Origin: Polynucleobacter sp. UK-Gri1-W3
GTDB lineage: Bacteria > Pseudomonadota > Gammaproteobacteria > Burkholderiales > Burkholderiaceae
NCBI RefSeq assembly: GCF_018881595.1
Contig: NZ_JACVQA010000003.1
Span: 1 to 64,000 of the forward strand
Length of the DNA stretch: 64,000 bases
Direction: 5' to 3'
Shown piece after piece: positions 16,863 to 29,953 of this stretch. The notes under the pieces were generated by a model. That model saw nothing but the letters and a program-made list of their open reading frames with translations, ran no database searches and was not told the origin of the DNA. How positions within the stretch are numbered: position 1 is the stretch's first letter; every line of letters starts with the position of its first letter. Both the position numbers and the translations under genes were made by a program.

Positions 16863-17884
16863 GATGCAAAGTGATCAAATGAGTTGAGAAAAGGGGCTGC
16901 TTGTAAATTGCTCAGAAGAGTGCCCGTGGTATCTAGCAAATATACCTTTGCTTCACTATCTCTCATTGGAAGTATTTTTCCAATGAGGGTTAATGGTAAG
17001 TTAAGTGACTTACTGATCGCTTGAATTTTGTCGCGCTGACTTGAGGGTGCTGTAAAGCAAAGTTCATAATCATCGCCGCCGCACGCAGCAAATTGATTTT
17101 GAATAGCTAAGTTTTGTTTTTGAAGTGTGATGGATTTTGGTAATTTATCCAAAGTAATTTCTGCATTGACTTGTGACTGCTTCAATATATGACCTAAGTC
17201 ACCTAGCAATCCATCAGAGATATCTAGCGCTGCAGTGGCAACATTTCTTAGCTGCATACCCAATTCAATTCGTGGCGTTGGTTGATGCATGCGGTGTTCG
17301 ACTTGCCGCAAATCTTCGCTAGACAGATTAATTTCATGACGCAGTGCAGCAAGAGATAGCCTTGCATCTCCAACCGTGCCTGAAACCCAAACATCATTAC
17401 CTGCCTTTGCGCCGGATCGACGAATGGCTTTTCCGGTGGGGATGCCACCAAAAGCGGTGATTGAGATAGTGAGGGGCCCAGCAGTGGTGTCGCCACCAAT
17501 CAGGGGGCAGGAATACTCTTTGGCAATATCAAAAAGCCCCTTAGAAAAAGCTGCTAGCCAGGACTCGTCAACTGCTGGTAGCGCAATGGCTAAGGTAAAT
17601 CCTAGGGGTCTTGCACCCATGGCAGCCAGGTCTGAAAGGTTGACAGCTAGGGCTTTGCGCGCCAATAGGGCGGGGTCAGCACCTACAAAAAAGTGCCTGC
17701 CCTCAACCAACATATCGCTGGTAATGGCAATTTCTTCATTTGCTGGCGGTTTAATTAGGGCGCAGTCATCGCCAATGCCCAAGGCAATTGCTTCATCTGC
17801 ACTGGTGCGCAAGGAATCGGCACCGGTTTTAAAGAAACGATCGATTAGGTCAAATTCACCGAGGGGGGTGGAGCTAGAAGACAT
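16859..17884 (-). CDS. thiL: Thiamine-monophosphate kinase
   Basis: This 341-residue enzyme phosphorylates thiamine monophosphate to thiamine pyrophosphate with ATP. It shows the PurM-like fold motifs IGDDCALI, SDMLVEGRHFF, NLSDLAAMGARP, GGDTT and the C-terminal DISDGLLGDLGHI and CGGDDYELCF. It is the first gene of the thiL-pgpA-pncC operon and divergent from maeB (105 nt apart). No TPP riboswitch was recognised in that gap. Confidence 0.96.
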   Translation of the reverse strand: MSSSSTPLGEFDLIDRFFKTGADSLRTSADEAIALGIGDDCALIKPPANEEIAITSDMLVEGRHFFVGADPALLARKALAVNLSDLAAMGARPLGFTLAIALPAVDESWLAAFSKGLFDIAKEYSCPLIGGDTTAGPLTISITAFGGIPTGKAIRRSGAKAGNDVWVSGTVGDARLSLAALRHEINLSSEDLRQVEHRMHQPTPRIELGMQLRNVATAALDISDGLLGDLGHILKQSQVNAEITLDKLPKSITLQKQNLAIQNQFAACGGDDYELCFTAPSSQRDKIQAISKSLNLPLTLIGKILPMRDSEAKVYLLDTTGTLLSNLQAAPFLNSFDHFAS

Positions 17885-17989
17885 GCCCTATTTTATGGTG
17901 GTTATGAGGTCAATGCCCGAGAGGAATAGAATTGAAGTCTTATAAGTCTTAGATAAATGAAGATAAGACAAAACTTAGCGAGTTAGTGA

Positions 17990-20311
17990 ATGAGCAAAGA
18001 AAACAGTAAAGAACAACAAATTGCAGCCTTAAGAGAGGCAGCCCTTCAGTATCACGAGTTTCCGACTCCGGGCAAAATTGAAATTGCTCCTACAAAACAA
18101 TTAACCAATCAACGAGACTTAGCACTGGCATACACGCCTGGTGTTGCGGCTCCTTGCGAAGAGATTGTTAAAGATCCAGCGAATGCTTTCAAGTACACAG
18201 CGCGCGGAAATTTAGTTGGCGTCATTACGAACGGTACAGCTGTTTTAGGTTTAGGAAATATCGGACCACTAGCAAGTAAGCCAGTGATGGAAGGTAAAGC
18301 AGTTCTTTTTAAGAAGTTTGCTGGTATTGATGTTTTCGATATCGAAGTGAATGAAAACGATCCTGATAAGTTGGTAGAAATCATTGCAGCACTAGAGCCA
18401 ACGTTTGGCGGCATTAATTTAGAAGATATTAAAGCGCCTGACTGTTTTGTAGTCGAGCGTAAGTTGCAAGCACGTATGAAGATTCCGGTCTTCCACGATG
18501 ATCAGCACGGTACAGCGATTGTGGTTGCAGCCGCTATCCTCAATGGTTTGAAGGTAGTTGGTAAAAAAGTAGAAGAAGTAAAACTCGTTACTTCTGGAGC
18601 GGGTGCTGCTGCCTTAGCCTGTTTAGATCTATTGGTTGATTTAGGTATTCAGCGTAAAAATATTTGGGTTACTGACCTAGCCGGCGTTGCCTACAAAGGC
18701 CGTAAAGAATTGATGGATCCTGAGAAGGAACCATTCTGCCAAGACACCGATTTACGCACACTAGATCAAGCGATTGAAGGTGCGGATATTTTCCTAGGTC
18801 TTTCTGCTGGTGGCGTGCTCAAGCAAGATATGGTCAAGAAGATGGCGCCAAATCCATTGGTATATGCCTTAGCAAATCCAACCCCAGAAATCTTGCCTGA
18901 AGAAGTAAAAGCTGTTCGTCCAGATGCAGTGATGGCAACGGGCCGAACTGACTATCCGAACCAAGTGAACAACGTCTTGTGTTTCCCATTTATCTTCCGC
19001 GGTGCTTTGGATGTGGGTGCAACAACGATTACTCGTGGCATGGAAGTTGCAGCTGTAAAGGCTGTAGCGGAGCTGGCCCAAGCAGAGCAGAGTGAAGTAG
19101 TTGCCTCTGTTTACGGTCTTGATAACTTATCTTTTGGCCCTGAGTACCTCATTCCAAAACCATTTGATCCGCGCCTTATTACAGTCATTGCTCCTGCGGT
19201 TGCTAAGGCAGCAATGGATGATGGTGTTGCTTCACGACCGATTAAAGATTTCGATGCGTATCGTAATCAGTTGCAGCAATTCGTGTACCACTCAGGTACG
19301 TTGATGAAGCCGCTCTTTAGTATTGCGAAGCGCGTACCAGCAAATCAAAAACGCATTGTGTTTGCCGAGGGTGAAGACGAGCGCGTATTGCGTGCAGTTC
19401 AGATCATTATTGATGAGCATCTTGCTACACCGATTCTGATTGGCCGCCCAGCCGTTATTGAGCATCGTATTGAGAAGTTTGGTCTGCGTATGAAAGCAGG
19501 CGATGACTTTGAAATTGTTAATCCAGAGAATGATTCGCGCTTCCGTGATTTCTGGCAAACCTACCTGGCTCTTACTGAGCGCAAGGGCGTTACACAGTCT
19601 TTTGCTAAGTTGGAAGTACGCCGCCGCAATAGTTTGATTGGTAGTCTATTAATTCAAAAAGGCATGGCAGACGGCATGATCTCGGGCACAGTGGGCAACA
19701 TAGCCACTCACTTAAAGTATATCGATGAAGTGATTGGGCATGAGCCTGGTGCAAATGTTTATGGCGCAATGTCTGGTTTGATTTTGCCGGGTCGACAAGT
19801 GTTCTTGGTGGATACACATATCAATCTTGACCCCACTGCCGAACAGCTAGCGGATCTCACTCTCATGGCCGCAAGTGAAATGCGTAAGCTAGGGCTAGCT
19901 CCTAAAGTGGCATTACTTTCCCATTCCAATTTTGGTTCAAGCAATGCGCCATCTGCAGTCAAAATGCGCGAAGTGTTGGCATTGCTTCAGAAAGCGGATC
20001 CAACCTTAGAGGTTGATGGAGAAATGCATGGCGATAGCGCTTTGGATGCAAGCATTCGTGAAGGCGCGGTATCTTCGTCTTCGCTGAAAGGCGATGCTAA
20101 TTTGCTGGTATTGCCAAATATCGATGCCGCAAACATTTCCTACAACTTGTTAAAAACAGCTGCCGGTAATGGCATTGCAATTGGCCCATTGTTATTGGGT
20201 GTTGCTAAGCCAATTCATATTCTCACTCCAGCCGCAACTGTGCGCCGTATTGTTAATGTGACGACTTTGGCGGTTGTAGAGGCTGCAAGCAATGCAAGAG
20301 GCATTACCTAA
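17990..20311 (+). CDS. maeB: NADP-dependent malic enzyme with phosphotransacetylase-like domain
   Basis: This 773-residue protein decarboxylates malate to pyruvate, making NADPH. Residues about 1-430 are the malic enzyme part ([25 protein letters not shown] with the catalytic Lys region, [11 protein letters not shown], and the nucleotide loop [12 protein letters not shown]). Residues about 440-773 resemble phosphate acetyltransferase ([21 protein letters not shown]), which in MaeB proteins is regulatory rather than proven catalytic. It begins 105 nt from thiL. Length is normal for the hybrid form. Confidence 0.97.
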   Translation: MSKENSKEQQIAALREAALQYHEFPTPGKIEIAPTKQLTNQRDLALAYTPGVAAPCEEIVKDPANAFKYTARGNLVGVITNGTAVLGLGNIGPLASKPVMEGKAVLFKKFAGIDVFDIEVNENDPDKLVEIIAALEPTFGGINLEDIKAPDCFVVERKLQARMKIPVFHDDQHGTAIVVAAAILNGLKVVGKKVEEVKLVTSGAGAAALACLDLLVDLGIQRKNIWVTDLAGVAYKGRKELMDPEKEPFCQDTDLRTLDQAIEGADIFLGLSAGGVLKQDMVKKMAPNPLVYALANPTPEILPEEVKAVRPDAVMATGRTDYPNQVNNVLCFPFIFRGALDVGATTITRGMEVAAVKAVAELAQAEQSEVVASVYGLDNLSFGPEYLIPKPFDPRLITVIAPAVAKAAMDDGVASRPIKDFDAYRNQLQQFVYHSGTLMKPLFSIAKRVPANQKRIVFAEGEDERVLRAVQIIIDEHLATPILIGRPAVIEHRIEKFGLRMKAGDDFEIVNPENDSRFRDFWQTYLALTERKGVTQSFAKLEVRRRNSLIGSLLIQKGMADGMISGTVGNIATHLKYIDEVIGHEPGANVYGAMSGLILPGRQVFLVDTHINLDPTAEQLADLTLMAASEMRKLGLAPKVALLSHSNFGSSNAPSAVKMREVLALLQKADPTLEVDGEMHGDSALDASIREGAVSSSSLKGDANLLVLPNIDAANISYNLLKTAAGNGIAIGPLLLGVAKPIHILTPAATVRRIVNVTTLAVVEAASNARGIT

Positions 20312-20367
20312 GTACTTATAATCTATGTAAGTTAGCAATAACTCACATAAATTATTTCTATATAAAT

Positions 20368-20391
20368 CAGTGCTTTACATAAAAAGCACTG
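20368..20391 (+). terminator. Hairpin after maeB
   Basis: CAGTGCTTT pairs with AAAGCACTG across a short AT-rich loop. Only a weak T-rich stretch (TATTT) follows, so it may be a poor terminator or a transcript-end hairpin between maeB and the barstar-family gene. Confidence 0.4.
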
Positions 20392-20439
20392 TATTTGGGC
20401 TTGATTTGATGGCGTGTTACGGGTAACCTAGCACCCATC

Positions 20440-21060
20440 ATGAATAATCGCTCTGAAAACAGCAATACAGCCAGCTTCGATGAACATAGCCGCGCTGAAA
20501 GTTGGGACAGCAATGATCGACTTGAAACCGAGTCATCCGCTGCCAACATTTACGCTGAGGGCGGTTTATCTCGTTTACAAACCTATGCAGCAAATCAAGT
20601 TTCGGGGAAAAAAGTGACAGCTTCTTGGCGTGCCGCTTTGGCCGTTCGCGATGCCGGACCGCCGGCAATGTTGCGCAGTGTGCGCCCTAATATTGTTCAA
20701 TCCATTCGTGCTTTCCGCACTCCTGACTTACAGGAAGCAGCTACCGAATTGGGTCAACACTTTATTTATGCCAATTGCGCAAATGCTATGACTAAAGGTG
20801 AAGTATTGGAGTCAATTGCGATTGCCTACAAATTTACTAAGCAGCAGGCAAAAAACTACGATCCTTTGTTAGATGCTTTGACTACTACAGTGGACAAATC
20901 TGGCCCACAGCCTGGATTCGTGGTGGTGCTTGAAGGTTTGCCATGCACTCAGAAGTTTGACAAAGAAGCTCGTGAAACGCTTTTAGATGTTTTCCGTGAT
21001 GCTGTTGATTTCTGGGCTGAGCGCCGTACACCATATCGCGTCTTCTACTCTTTTGCTTAA
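20440..21060 (+). CDS. Barstar-family protein
   Basis: This 206-residue cytoplasmic protein has a C-terminal barstar (barnase inhibitor) fold: TKGEVLESIAIAYKF followed by NYDPLLDALTTTV, matching the barstar helix 1 and NWDAL-type loop. The N-terminal approximately 85 residues are polar and not part of the usual 90-residue barstar. No barnase-like RNase gene lies nearby, so it is probably a housekeeping relative with an unknown partner and not half of a toxin-inhibitor pair. It has its own upstream gap of 128 nt and ends at a shared terminator with rsmE. Confidence 0.82.
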   Translation: MNNRSENSNTASFDEHSRAESWDSNDRLETESSAANIYAEGGLSRLQTYAANQVSGKKVTASWRAALAVRDAGPPAMLRSVRPNIVQSIRAFRTPDLQEAATELGQHFIYANCANAMTKGEVLESIAIAYKFTKQQAKNYDPLLDALTTTVDKSGPQPGFVVVLEGLPCTQKFDKEARETLLDVFRDAVDFWAERRTPYRVFYSFA

Positions 21061-21095
21061 TCGCTAAAGTCTTAGAAGTTCATTTGAAGCACTAC

Positions 21096-21121
21096 AAATC
21101 GCCTCTACTTGAGGCGATTTT
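21096..21121. terminator. Bidirectional terminator between the barstar gene and rsmE
   Basis: AAATCGCCTC and GAGGCGATTT form a perfect 10-bp stem with loop TACTT; T runs follow on the plus strand and, by symmetry, on the minus strand. The stop codon of rsmE (21105-21107) lies inside the hairpin, so the last rsmE codons double as terminator sequence. Confidence 0.8.
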
Positions 21122-21866
21122 GCATTTCAGGGTTCCATACGCTATGCACCGCTGTAATGGCCACTACACCCGCTGTTTCTGTTCTGAGCACACGTTCCCC
21201 CAGTGAAACTAGTTGATAGCCGGCAGCCTCTGCCTGAGCCTCTTCTTCGGGGGAGTGACCGCCTTCGGGTCCGATCATGAGGACAATATCTTGAGGGTCA
21301 TTTTCTAGAAGTGCTGAATACATGCTTTTTGTTGCATCAGGACTAAGAATTAGCTTAAGGACAGGTTTTGGAGTTGCCTTTAAGTAAGCTTCGAATGTTT
21401 GGATGGGTTCTAGATTTGCAAAGACAGTACGGTCGCATTGCTCGCAAGCCGCTTGAATGATCCCCTCCCAGTGGGCGAGGCGTTTTTGAGCACGCTCTAA
21501 ATCGCTCGAACGAGTGAGTTTGAGGATGGATCGCTCGCATTGCATCGGAGCAATATTTTGAGCACCAGTTTCTACCGCTTTTTCAACAATCCAGTCCATT
21601 TTGTCGCCGCCAGCCAGTCCCTGCGCCAAAGTAATGGCATATGGGGTCTCTCGATGGGTATCAGTACGGATATCCGTCAACTGAACCTGACCTGTTTTTC
21701 CGCTCAATGAGAGGAGTTCCCCCTTAGCTATTTGGCCTTTTCCATCAAATACTGGGAAAAATTCCCCAATTTGGATACGCCTTACGCGCAGATGGTGGGC
21801 AACCTCGGGTGTGAGGGTTGTTGGCTTTTGGGATTCCCATGGCCCGGGAAGATAAAATTGAGGCAT
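21105..21866 (-). CDS. rsmE: 16S rRNA (uracil-1498-N3)-methyltransferase
   Basis: This SPOUT-family enzyme methylates U1498 of 16S rRNA using S-adenosylmethionine. The C-terminal knot contains IGPEGGHSPEEE and SLGERVLRTETAGVVAI, which are RsmE signatures; the N-terminal part HHLRVRRIQIGE is the PUA-like domain. I place the start at 21866 (253 residues), where MPQFYLPGPW begins as in homologues; an upstream ATG at 21902 would add 12 unconserved residues. It is divergent from tkt. Confidence 0.95.
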   Translation of the reverse strand: MPQFYLPGPWESQKPTTLTPEVAHHLRVRRIQIGEFFPVFDGKGQIAKGELLSLSGKTGQVQLTDIRTDTHRETPYAITLAQGLAGGDKMDWIVEKAVETGAQNIAPMQCERSILKLTRSSDLERAQKRLAHWEGIIQAACEQCDRTVFANLEPIQTFEAYLKATPKPVLKLILSPDATKSMYSALLENDPQDIVLMIGPEGGHSPEEEAQAEAAGYQLVSLGERVLRTETAGVVAITAVHSVWNPEMQNRLK

Positions 21867-21909
21867 TACTGAAATATAGCCAATTAATTTTCCAGAGACC
21901 ACTTTTACG

Positions 21910-23901
21910 ATGTCAAACCTTCAAATTCGCATGGCCAATGCCATTCGCGCCTTATCCATGGATGCAGTACAGCAGGCAAATTCAGGTCACCCTGGAATGC
22001 CAATGGGCATGGCAGATATCGCTGTTGGTCTTTGGAACGAGCATTTAAAACATAACCCAACAGATCCGCACTGGATTGATCGTGATCGTTTTGTTTTATC
22101 CAATGGTCACGGTTCAATGTTGTTGTACTCGCTTTTACATCTTTCTGGCTACGACTTGCCGATTGAAGAGTTAAAAAATTTCCGTCAGTTGCATAGCAAG
22201 ACTCCAGGACATCCTGAGTATGGAATTACTCCGGGAGTGGAAACAACGACTGGTCCACTTGGTCAGGGAATCTCTAATGCGGTTGGAATGGCACTGGCAG
22301 AAAAATTACTTGCAGAAGAATTTAACCGCCCTGGTCTTAACATCATTGATCACTACACCTATGTATTTTTAGGCGATGGCTGTTTGATGGAAGGTATTAG
22401 CCATGAAGTCTGTTCATTAGCTGGCACACTCAAGCTTAATAAGTTAATTGCATTATGGGATGACAATGGCATTTCGATTGATGGCAAGGTTGTTTCTTGG
22501 TTTAACGAAGACACTCCTAAGCGTTTTGAAGCCTATGGCTGGAATGTCATTCGTTCTGTTGATGGCCATGATGCAGAAGCCGTATCTGCTGCGATCGCCA
22601 AAGCTAAAAAGAGCGATAAGCCAACCCTGATCTGCTGCAAAACTGCAATTGGCCAAGGCTCACCCAATATGGCTGGTAGCGATAAAGTGCATGGCTCACC
22701 ATTGGGTGCTAACGAAATCGCCGCAACTCGTGTCGCATTAAATTGGCCTTATGCACCATTTGAAATTCCGAAAGATATTTATGCTGCTTGGGATTTTAAA
22801 AAGCGTGGTCAAGCAGCTGAGCACGATTGGAATAAAGAATTTCAGAAATATAAAAATAAATATCCAGAGCTCGCCTCTGAATTGCAACGTCGTATGGCTG
22901 GCGATCTATCCAAAGATTTTTCATCGACATTAAATGCGTATTTAAAAACTTGCCAGACTAAGGCAGAGACTATTGCAACTCGTAAAGCAAGTCAGAATGC
23001 AATTGAGGCTTTGGCACCTGCGTTACCAGAATTCATGGGAGGTTCTGCTGACTTAACCGGATCCAACTTAACTAATTGGTCTTCATGCAAAGCAGTGCGC
23101 GCCGATCAATGGGGTAACCATATCAACTACGGCGTTCGTGAATTTGGTATGAGTGCCATCATGAATGGCATTGCCTTACACGGCGGTTACATTCCATTTG
23201 GAGGCACGTTCTTAACATTCTCAGACTACAGTCGTAATGCTCTGCGTATGGCTGCATTGATGAAGTTGCGCAGTATTTTTGTCTTTACCCATGACTCAAT
23301 CGGTTTGGGTGAAGATGGTCCAACCCATCAGTCTGTAGAACATGTTGCTAGCTTGCGCCTTATTCCGAACCTCATGGTTTGGCGTCCCTGCGACACCACA
23401 GAGAGCGCTGTAGCCTGGGGTTCAGCCATTGAGCGTAAAAATGGGCCGAGCGCCTTGATTTTTAGCCGTCAGAACTGTCCATTCGTATCTCGTACAGCGG
23501 CACAGATTAAAGATATTGCGCGCGGTGGTTATGTATTGCGTGATCCATCTGGCAAGATTGATGCAGTCATTATTGCTACCGGTTCTGAAATTGCTCTTGC
23601 ATTACAAACTGCACAGCAGTTAGAAAAAGAAGGTTTGGGAGTTCGAGTAGTTTCGATACCTTCAACGACCGTCTTCGATCAACAAGACGCTGCGTATAAA
23701 GCAAAAGTATTACCCGCGAATATTCCGCGCATTGCGGTTGAAGCTGGTGTGAGTGATTTCTGGTGGAAGTATGGTTGTGCAGCCGTTCATGGAGTGGATA
23801 CTTTCGGCGAGTCCGCACCGGCACCAGTCTTGTACGAATATTTTGGTTTAACTGCGGATCGGATTGCGAAGACAGTTAAAGAATGTATTGCAAAGAAATA
23901 A
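21910..23901 (+). CDS. tkt: Transketolase
   Basis: This 663-residue thiamine-diphosphate enzyme exchanges two-carbon units between sugar phosphates in the pentose phosphate pathway. The N-terminal block [13 protein letters not shown], the ThDP-binding [13 protein letters not shown] (GDG...N-type motif), and [14 protein letters not shown] with the catalytic Glu region are present. It lies 42 nt before gap, so central carbon genes tkt and gap are probably co-expressed. Confidence 0.97.
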   Translation: MSNLQIRMANAIRALSMDAVQQANSGHPGMPMGMADIAVGLWNEHLKHNPTDPHWIDRDRFVLSNGHGSMLLYSLLHLSGYDLPIEELKNFRQLHSKTPGHPEYGITPGVETTTGPLGQGISNAVGMALAEKLLAEEFNRPGLNIIDHYTYVFLGDGCLMEGISHEVCSLAGTLKLNKLIALWDDNGISIDGKVVSWFNEDTPKRFEAYGWNVIRSVDGHDAEAVSAAIAKAKKSDKPTLICCKTAIGQGSPNMAGSDKVHGSPLGANEIAATRVALNWPYAPFEIPKDIYAAWDFKKRGQAAEHDWNKEFQKYKNKYPELASELQRRMAGDLSKDFSSTLNAYLKTCQTKAETIATRKASQNAIEALAPALPEFMGGSADLTGSNLTNWSSCKAVRADQWGNHINYGVREFGMSAIMNGIALHGGYIPFGGTFLTFSDYSRNALRMAALMKLRSIFVFTHDSIGLGEDGPTHQSVEHVASLRLIPNLMVWRPCDTTESAVAWGSAIERKNGPSALIFSRQNCPFVSRTAAQIKDIARGGYVLRDPSGKIDAVIIATGSEIALALQTAQQLEKEGLGVRVVSIPSTTVFDQQDAAYKAKVLPANIPRIAVEAGVSDFWWKYGCAAVHGVDTFGESAPAPVLYEYFGLTADRIAKTVKECIAKK

Positions 23902-23943
23902 AGCAAAGTACGAAATAAATTCAATATTAGTAAGGGGAAATAA

Positions 23944-24972
23944 ATGACAATTCGTGTCGCAATTAATGGTTATGGACGTATTGGCCGCATGGTATTACGT
24001 GCCCTGTATGAAGATCAGGTAAACGGTAAGCCACGTCGTGATATCGAGATCGTCGCAATTAATGCGATGGGTGATATTGCTATTAACGCGCACCTTACAA
24101 AATATGACTCTGCGCATGGTCGCTTCCCAGTAGATGTGTCTGTTGATGGTGATTACATGGTGGTTAATGGCGATCGCATCAAAATGTTCTGCACTCGTAA
24201 TCCTGCGGAAACTCCATGGGGTGAATTAGGCGTTGATTTGGTTTTGGAATGTACTGGTAAGTTCACTTCAAAAGAAAAGGCCATGATTCATATTGAGCAG
24301 GGCGCGAAGAAAGTATTGATTTCTGCTCCTGGTGAAAAAGATGTGGACGCGACCATTGTGTATGGCGTAAACCAAAATGTATTAAAGCCAAGCGATGTGG
24401 TGGTTTCTAATGCAAGTTGCACAACAAACTGTTTGGCTCCATTGGTGAAGCCACTCTTAGAAAAGATTGGCATCGAGTCAGGTTTGATGACTACGATTCA
24501 TGCATTTACTAATGACCAAGTATTAACGGATGTATATCACAAGGATATGCGTCGTGCGCGCTCCGCTGTTACCAGCATGATCCCAACCAAGACTGGTGCC
24601 GCTAAAGCGGTTGGTTTAGTTCTGCCGGCTTTAGCAGGTCGCTTTGATGGTTTCGCGATGCGCGTGCCGGTGATTAATGTTTCTGTTGTTGACTTAACTT
24701 TTGCAGCAAGTCGTGCGACAAGCGTCGATGAAGTGAACTCCATTCTCAAGGCTGCCAGCGAAGGTGAGCTCAAGGGGATTTTGGGCTTCAATACATTGCC
24801 ACTGGTCTCTATCGACTTTAATCATGATCCGCGCCCAAGTATTTATGACGCTTCCCAAACCCGCGTATCTTCTGATGGCAAATTGGTGAAGGTATTGGCT
24901 TGGTATGACAACGAGTGGGGTTATTCAGTGCAAATGCTCAATGCCGCCGAAGCTTTGATGGCTGTAAAGTAA
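23944..24972 (+). CDS. gap: Glyceraldehyde-3-phosphate dehydrogenase, type I
   Basis: This 342-residue glycolytic enzyme oxidises glyceraldehyde 3-phosphate with NAD. The Rossmann start [12 protein letters not shown] and the active-site block [12 protein letters not shown], with the catalytic Cys, are clear; WYDNEWGYS is the C-terminal signature. An AAGGGG ribosome-binding site precedes the ATG. A strong terminator follows it at 25053-25080. Confidence 0.98.
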   Translation: MTIRVAINGYGRIGRMVLRALYEDQVNGKPRRDIEIVAINAMGDIAINAHLTKYDSAHGRFPVDVSVDGDYMVVNGDRIKMFCTRNPAETPWGELGVDLVLECTGKFTSKEKAMIHIEQGAKKVLISAPGEKDVDATIVYGVNQNVLKPSDVVVSNASCTTNCLAPLVKPLLEKIGIESGLMTTIHAFTNDQVLTDVYHKDMRRARSAVTSMIPTKTGAAKAVGLVLPALAGRFDGFAMRVPVINVSVVDLTFAASRATSVDEVNSILKAASEGELKGILGFNTLPLVSIDFNHDPRPSIYDASQTRVSSDGKLVKVLAWYDNEWGYSVQMLNAAEALMAVK

Positions 24973-25052
24973 GGAAAATAGATAAGATCACCTAAAAGTA
25001 TCTAAGTGTTGTTAAAAAACGCTTAAATCTTCTTTTATGACTTAATTTTGTG

Positions 25053-25080
25053 AAAAAGACCTCAAATTGAGGTCTTTTTT
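25053..25080. terminator. Bidirectional terminator between gap and fur
   Basis: GACCTC pairs with GAGGTC around loop AAATT, flanked by AAAAA on the left and TTTTTT on the right. The symmetry suits termination of gap on plus and fur on minus. Confidence 0.85.
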
Positions 25081-25117
25081 GCGTCTAAGCGATTAAAAAA
25101 CGCTTATTTTGGCTGTT

Positions 25118-25570
25118 TTACTTAGTTTGTTTATTACGGCAATTCTTTTTTTGGCAATGGCCGTACATAGCTAGAGCGTGTTCCTGGAGCTTAAAACCGA
25201 GGTTTTTAGCTATATCTCGCTGCCTTTTTTCGATGGCTTCATCCATAAATTCCTCAACATGGCCGCAATCAATGCAAACCAAGTGGTCATGATGCTGGCC
25301 TTCGTTCAGCTCATAGATGGCCCTGCTATCACCCTTGCTGGACTCAAAATGACTGCGTAAAAGCAGTCCAGCCCGCTCAAACTGTGTCAGCACTCGGTAA
25401 ACCGTTGCTAGGCCTATCTCTTTATCCTCTTTAGCCAGGGCCATAAAGACGTCTTCAGCGCTAAAGTGGGTGCCTCCATTTTGATGAAAAAAATCCAGAA
25501 TTTTCATCCTAGGCCCAGTAGCTTTTAGGCCTATATCTCGTAAATCTTCGGGGGTGCGGTTTTGGGTCAT
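25118..25570 (-). CDS. fur: Ferric uptake regulator Fur
   Basis: This 150-residue transcription factor represses iron-uptake genes when loaded with Fe2+. The winged-helix part covers about residues 10-85 (LKATGPRMKILDFF, HFSAEDVFMAL, ATVYRVLTQFERAG), and metal ligands are in the HHDHLVCIDCGHVEEF block and the C-terminal cysteines YGHCQKKNC. I start at 25570, where MTQNRTPEDLRD begins. An in-frame upstream Met at 25702 would add 44 unconserved residues running into bamE. It is divergent from bamE with overlapping promoters in about 50 nt, a common fur-bamE arrangement. Confidence 0.96.
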   Translation of the reverse strand: MTQNRTPEDLRDIGLKATGPRMKILDFFHQNGGTHFSAEDVFMALAKEDKEIGLATVYRVLTQFERAGLLLRSHFESSKGDSRAIYELNEGQHHDHLVCIDCGHVEEFMDEAIEKRQRDIAKNLGFKLQEHALAMYGHCQKKNCRNKQTK

Positions 25571-25619
25571 ATATGTGGCATTGGGAGCTAAAATCAATGT
25601 CTTAATGATACGGCCAGCC

Positions 25620-26351
25620 ATGCAAAATTGCCTTGAACTTTTTACTCGATTTTTGAACCCGGTTTTGAAGGGTGCCTTTTCCCCTGTTCGGTTAGGAATC
25701 ATGTCCCTCGCCCTGTTGGGTTTATTGGGGGCGGTTGGGTGTACTTCTGCAGTTGATGAAACTCAACGCGCATGGATGAATAAGATTTTTAGACCTTACG
25801 TGCCTGACGTTGTACAAGGAAATTTTATTTCTAGCGAGCAATATTCCAAATTGCAATTAGGCATGACTCGTGAGCAGGTGCGTCAAATTTTAGGCACGCC
25901 ATTGCTAGCAAGTTACTTCCATGCCAATCGTTGGGATTACATTTTTGAATTCAAGCGCGCTGGACAGTCGATGGGTAAAGAGCGTCATGTCACAGTCTAT
26001 TTTGATGGTGACAAGGTTGTTAAGTTTGAAGGTGATGCGTTGCCAACCGAAGTTGAGATGGTTGCAGAAATCGATAACTACTCCAAGACAAAGCGCTCAT
26101 TCTGGGAAGTGATTACTGGATCTAATAAGCCACCCGTTACGCCACCATTACAGCAGCCAGAGTATTTGGTACCAAGCAAGACTGACAATTTATCAGCAGG
26201 TACGCCCATACCTGCAGCCGCACCTGCAGCGAATGCGAGCGGCTCATTCTGGGACTTTTTTAGTTTTTCAAATAAACAGCCAGATGCACAGTCTCCGGAG
26301 CTTGGACCCGGCACATTAAATGATGTGCCTAAAGCAGCTGATTCGAAATAA
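25620..26351 (+). CDS. bamE: Outer-membrane assembly lipoprotein BamE
   Basis: This lipoprotein of the BAM complex helps insert beta-barrel proteins in the outer membrane. The SmpA/OmlA domain follows the signal (about YVPDVVQGNFISSEQYSKLQLGMTREQVRQILGTPLL, with the typical GMTREQV and GTP blocks). The signal region ends at Cys (LGAVGC), although the residue at -3 is Ala, a slightly atypical lipobox. I start at 25620 (243 residues); the ATG at 25701 is possible but would leave a signal without positive charges. The long Pro/Ala-rich C-terminal tail is not part of the usual BamE domain. Confidence 0.9.
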   Translation: MQNCLELFTRFLNPVLKGAFSPVRLGIMSLALLGLLGAVGCTSAVDETQRAWMNKIFRPYVPDVVQGNFISSEQYSKLQLGMTREQVRQILGTPLLASYFHANRWDYIFEFKRAGQSMGKERHVTVYFDGDKVVKFEGDALPTEVEMVAEIDNYSKTKRSFWEVITGSNKPPVTPPLQQPEYLVPSKTDNLSAGTPIPAAAPAANASGSFWDFFSFSNKQPDAQSPELGPGTLNDVPKAADSK

Positions 26352-26420
26352 TAGAAATCACTTTTGTATTGATGCCAAGATGACTGTTTTGGCGCACTTG
26401 AATAAGAAGCGAAGAAACAC

Positions 26421-27224
26421 ATGATGAAGATTGCAATTGCAGGGGCAACAGGACGTATGGGCAAGATGCTGATTGAGGCTGTCCTCAATACGGCTGACGC
26501 TCAATTAGTTGGAGCCCTCGAACATACCTCTTGTTCACAATTAGGTGAGGATGCCGGTGCATTTTTAGGAAAAAAAACGGGCGTATTGATTGCTGCTGAT
26601 GTTACTCAAGTATTGGCCAATGCAGAGTTCTTAATTGACTTCACTAGACCTGAAGGCACGATGGCTCATTTAGCCGTTGCTGAAAAGACGGGTACCAAAA
26701 TGATTATTGGCACTACAGGTCTGACGGTTGAGCAAATAGCTGGCCTGAAAAAAGCTTCTACAAAATTAGCGATTGTTTTTGCACCCAATATGAGTGTTGG
26801 CGTTAATGCTACTTTTAAGCTCCTTGAGATTGCTGCCAAGATGCTCAATCAAGGGTATGACATTGAAATTATTGAAGCTCACCATAAGCATAAGGTGGAT
26901 GCCCCTTCGGGTACTGCGCTCAAGATGGGCGAAGTTATTGCGGATGCTTTAGGTGAAAAACTGGATGATGTTGCTGTTTATGCGCGTGAAGGCCACACCG
27001 GTGAGCGTAAAGAGGGTTCGATTGGATTTGCGACTATTCGTGGTGGCGATATCGTAGGTGATCACACTGTTTTATTTGCTGGTGATGGCGAGCGTATTGA
27101 AATCAGTCACAAGTCTTCAAGCCGTCAGTCTTATGCCCAAGGTTCATTGCGTGCTGCACGCTTCTTACAAAACCAAAGCAGTGGCTTATTCGATATGCAA
27201 GATGTTCTTGGCTTGCGTAAGTAA
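26421..27224 (+). CDS. dapB: 4-hydroxy-tetrahydrodipicolinate reductase
   Basis: This 267-residue enzyme reduces hydroxy-tetrahydrodipicolinate with NAD(P)H in lysine and diaminopimelate synthesis. The nucleotide loop is GATGRMGKM, the catalytic block [19 protein letters not shown] contains His-His-Lys, and the start [11 protein letters not shown] is normal. It follows bamE after 69 nt. Confidence 0.97.
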   Translation: MMKIAIAGATGRMGKMLIEAVLNTADAQLVGALEHTSCSQLGEDAGAFLGKKTGVLIAADVTQVLANAEFLIDFTRPEGTMAHLAVAEKTGTKMIIGTTGLTVEQIAGLKKASTKLAIVFAPNMSVGVNATFKLLEIAAKMLNQGYDIEIIEAHHKHKVDAPSGTALKMGEVIADALGEKLDDVAVYAREGHTGERKEGSIGFATIRGGDIVGDHTVLFAGDGERIEISHKSSSRQSYAQGSLRAARFLQNQSSGLFDMQDVLGLRK

Positions 27225-27239
27225 AAGTCAATCAATTAA

Positions 27240-29939
<2,700 letters not shown>

Positions 29940-29953
29940 ATAGAAAAAGAGAT

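Noticed and set aside
17376..17945. A 189-codon open frame antisense to thiL
   Set aside because: It is a shadow of the well-supported thiL gene; low-complexity composition with no family likeness.
20312..20439. A barnase-type toxin gene adjacent to the barstar-family gene
   Set aside because: The gap is 128 nt, with no open frame of suitable size on either strand.
25571..25702. Longer fur start at 25702
   Set aside because: The extra 44 residues are not Fur-like and would overlap the start of bamE on the other strand.
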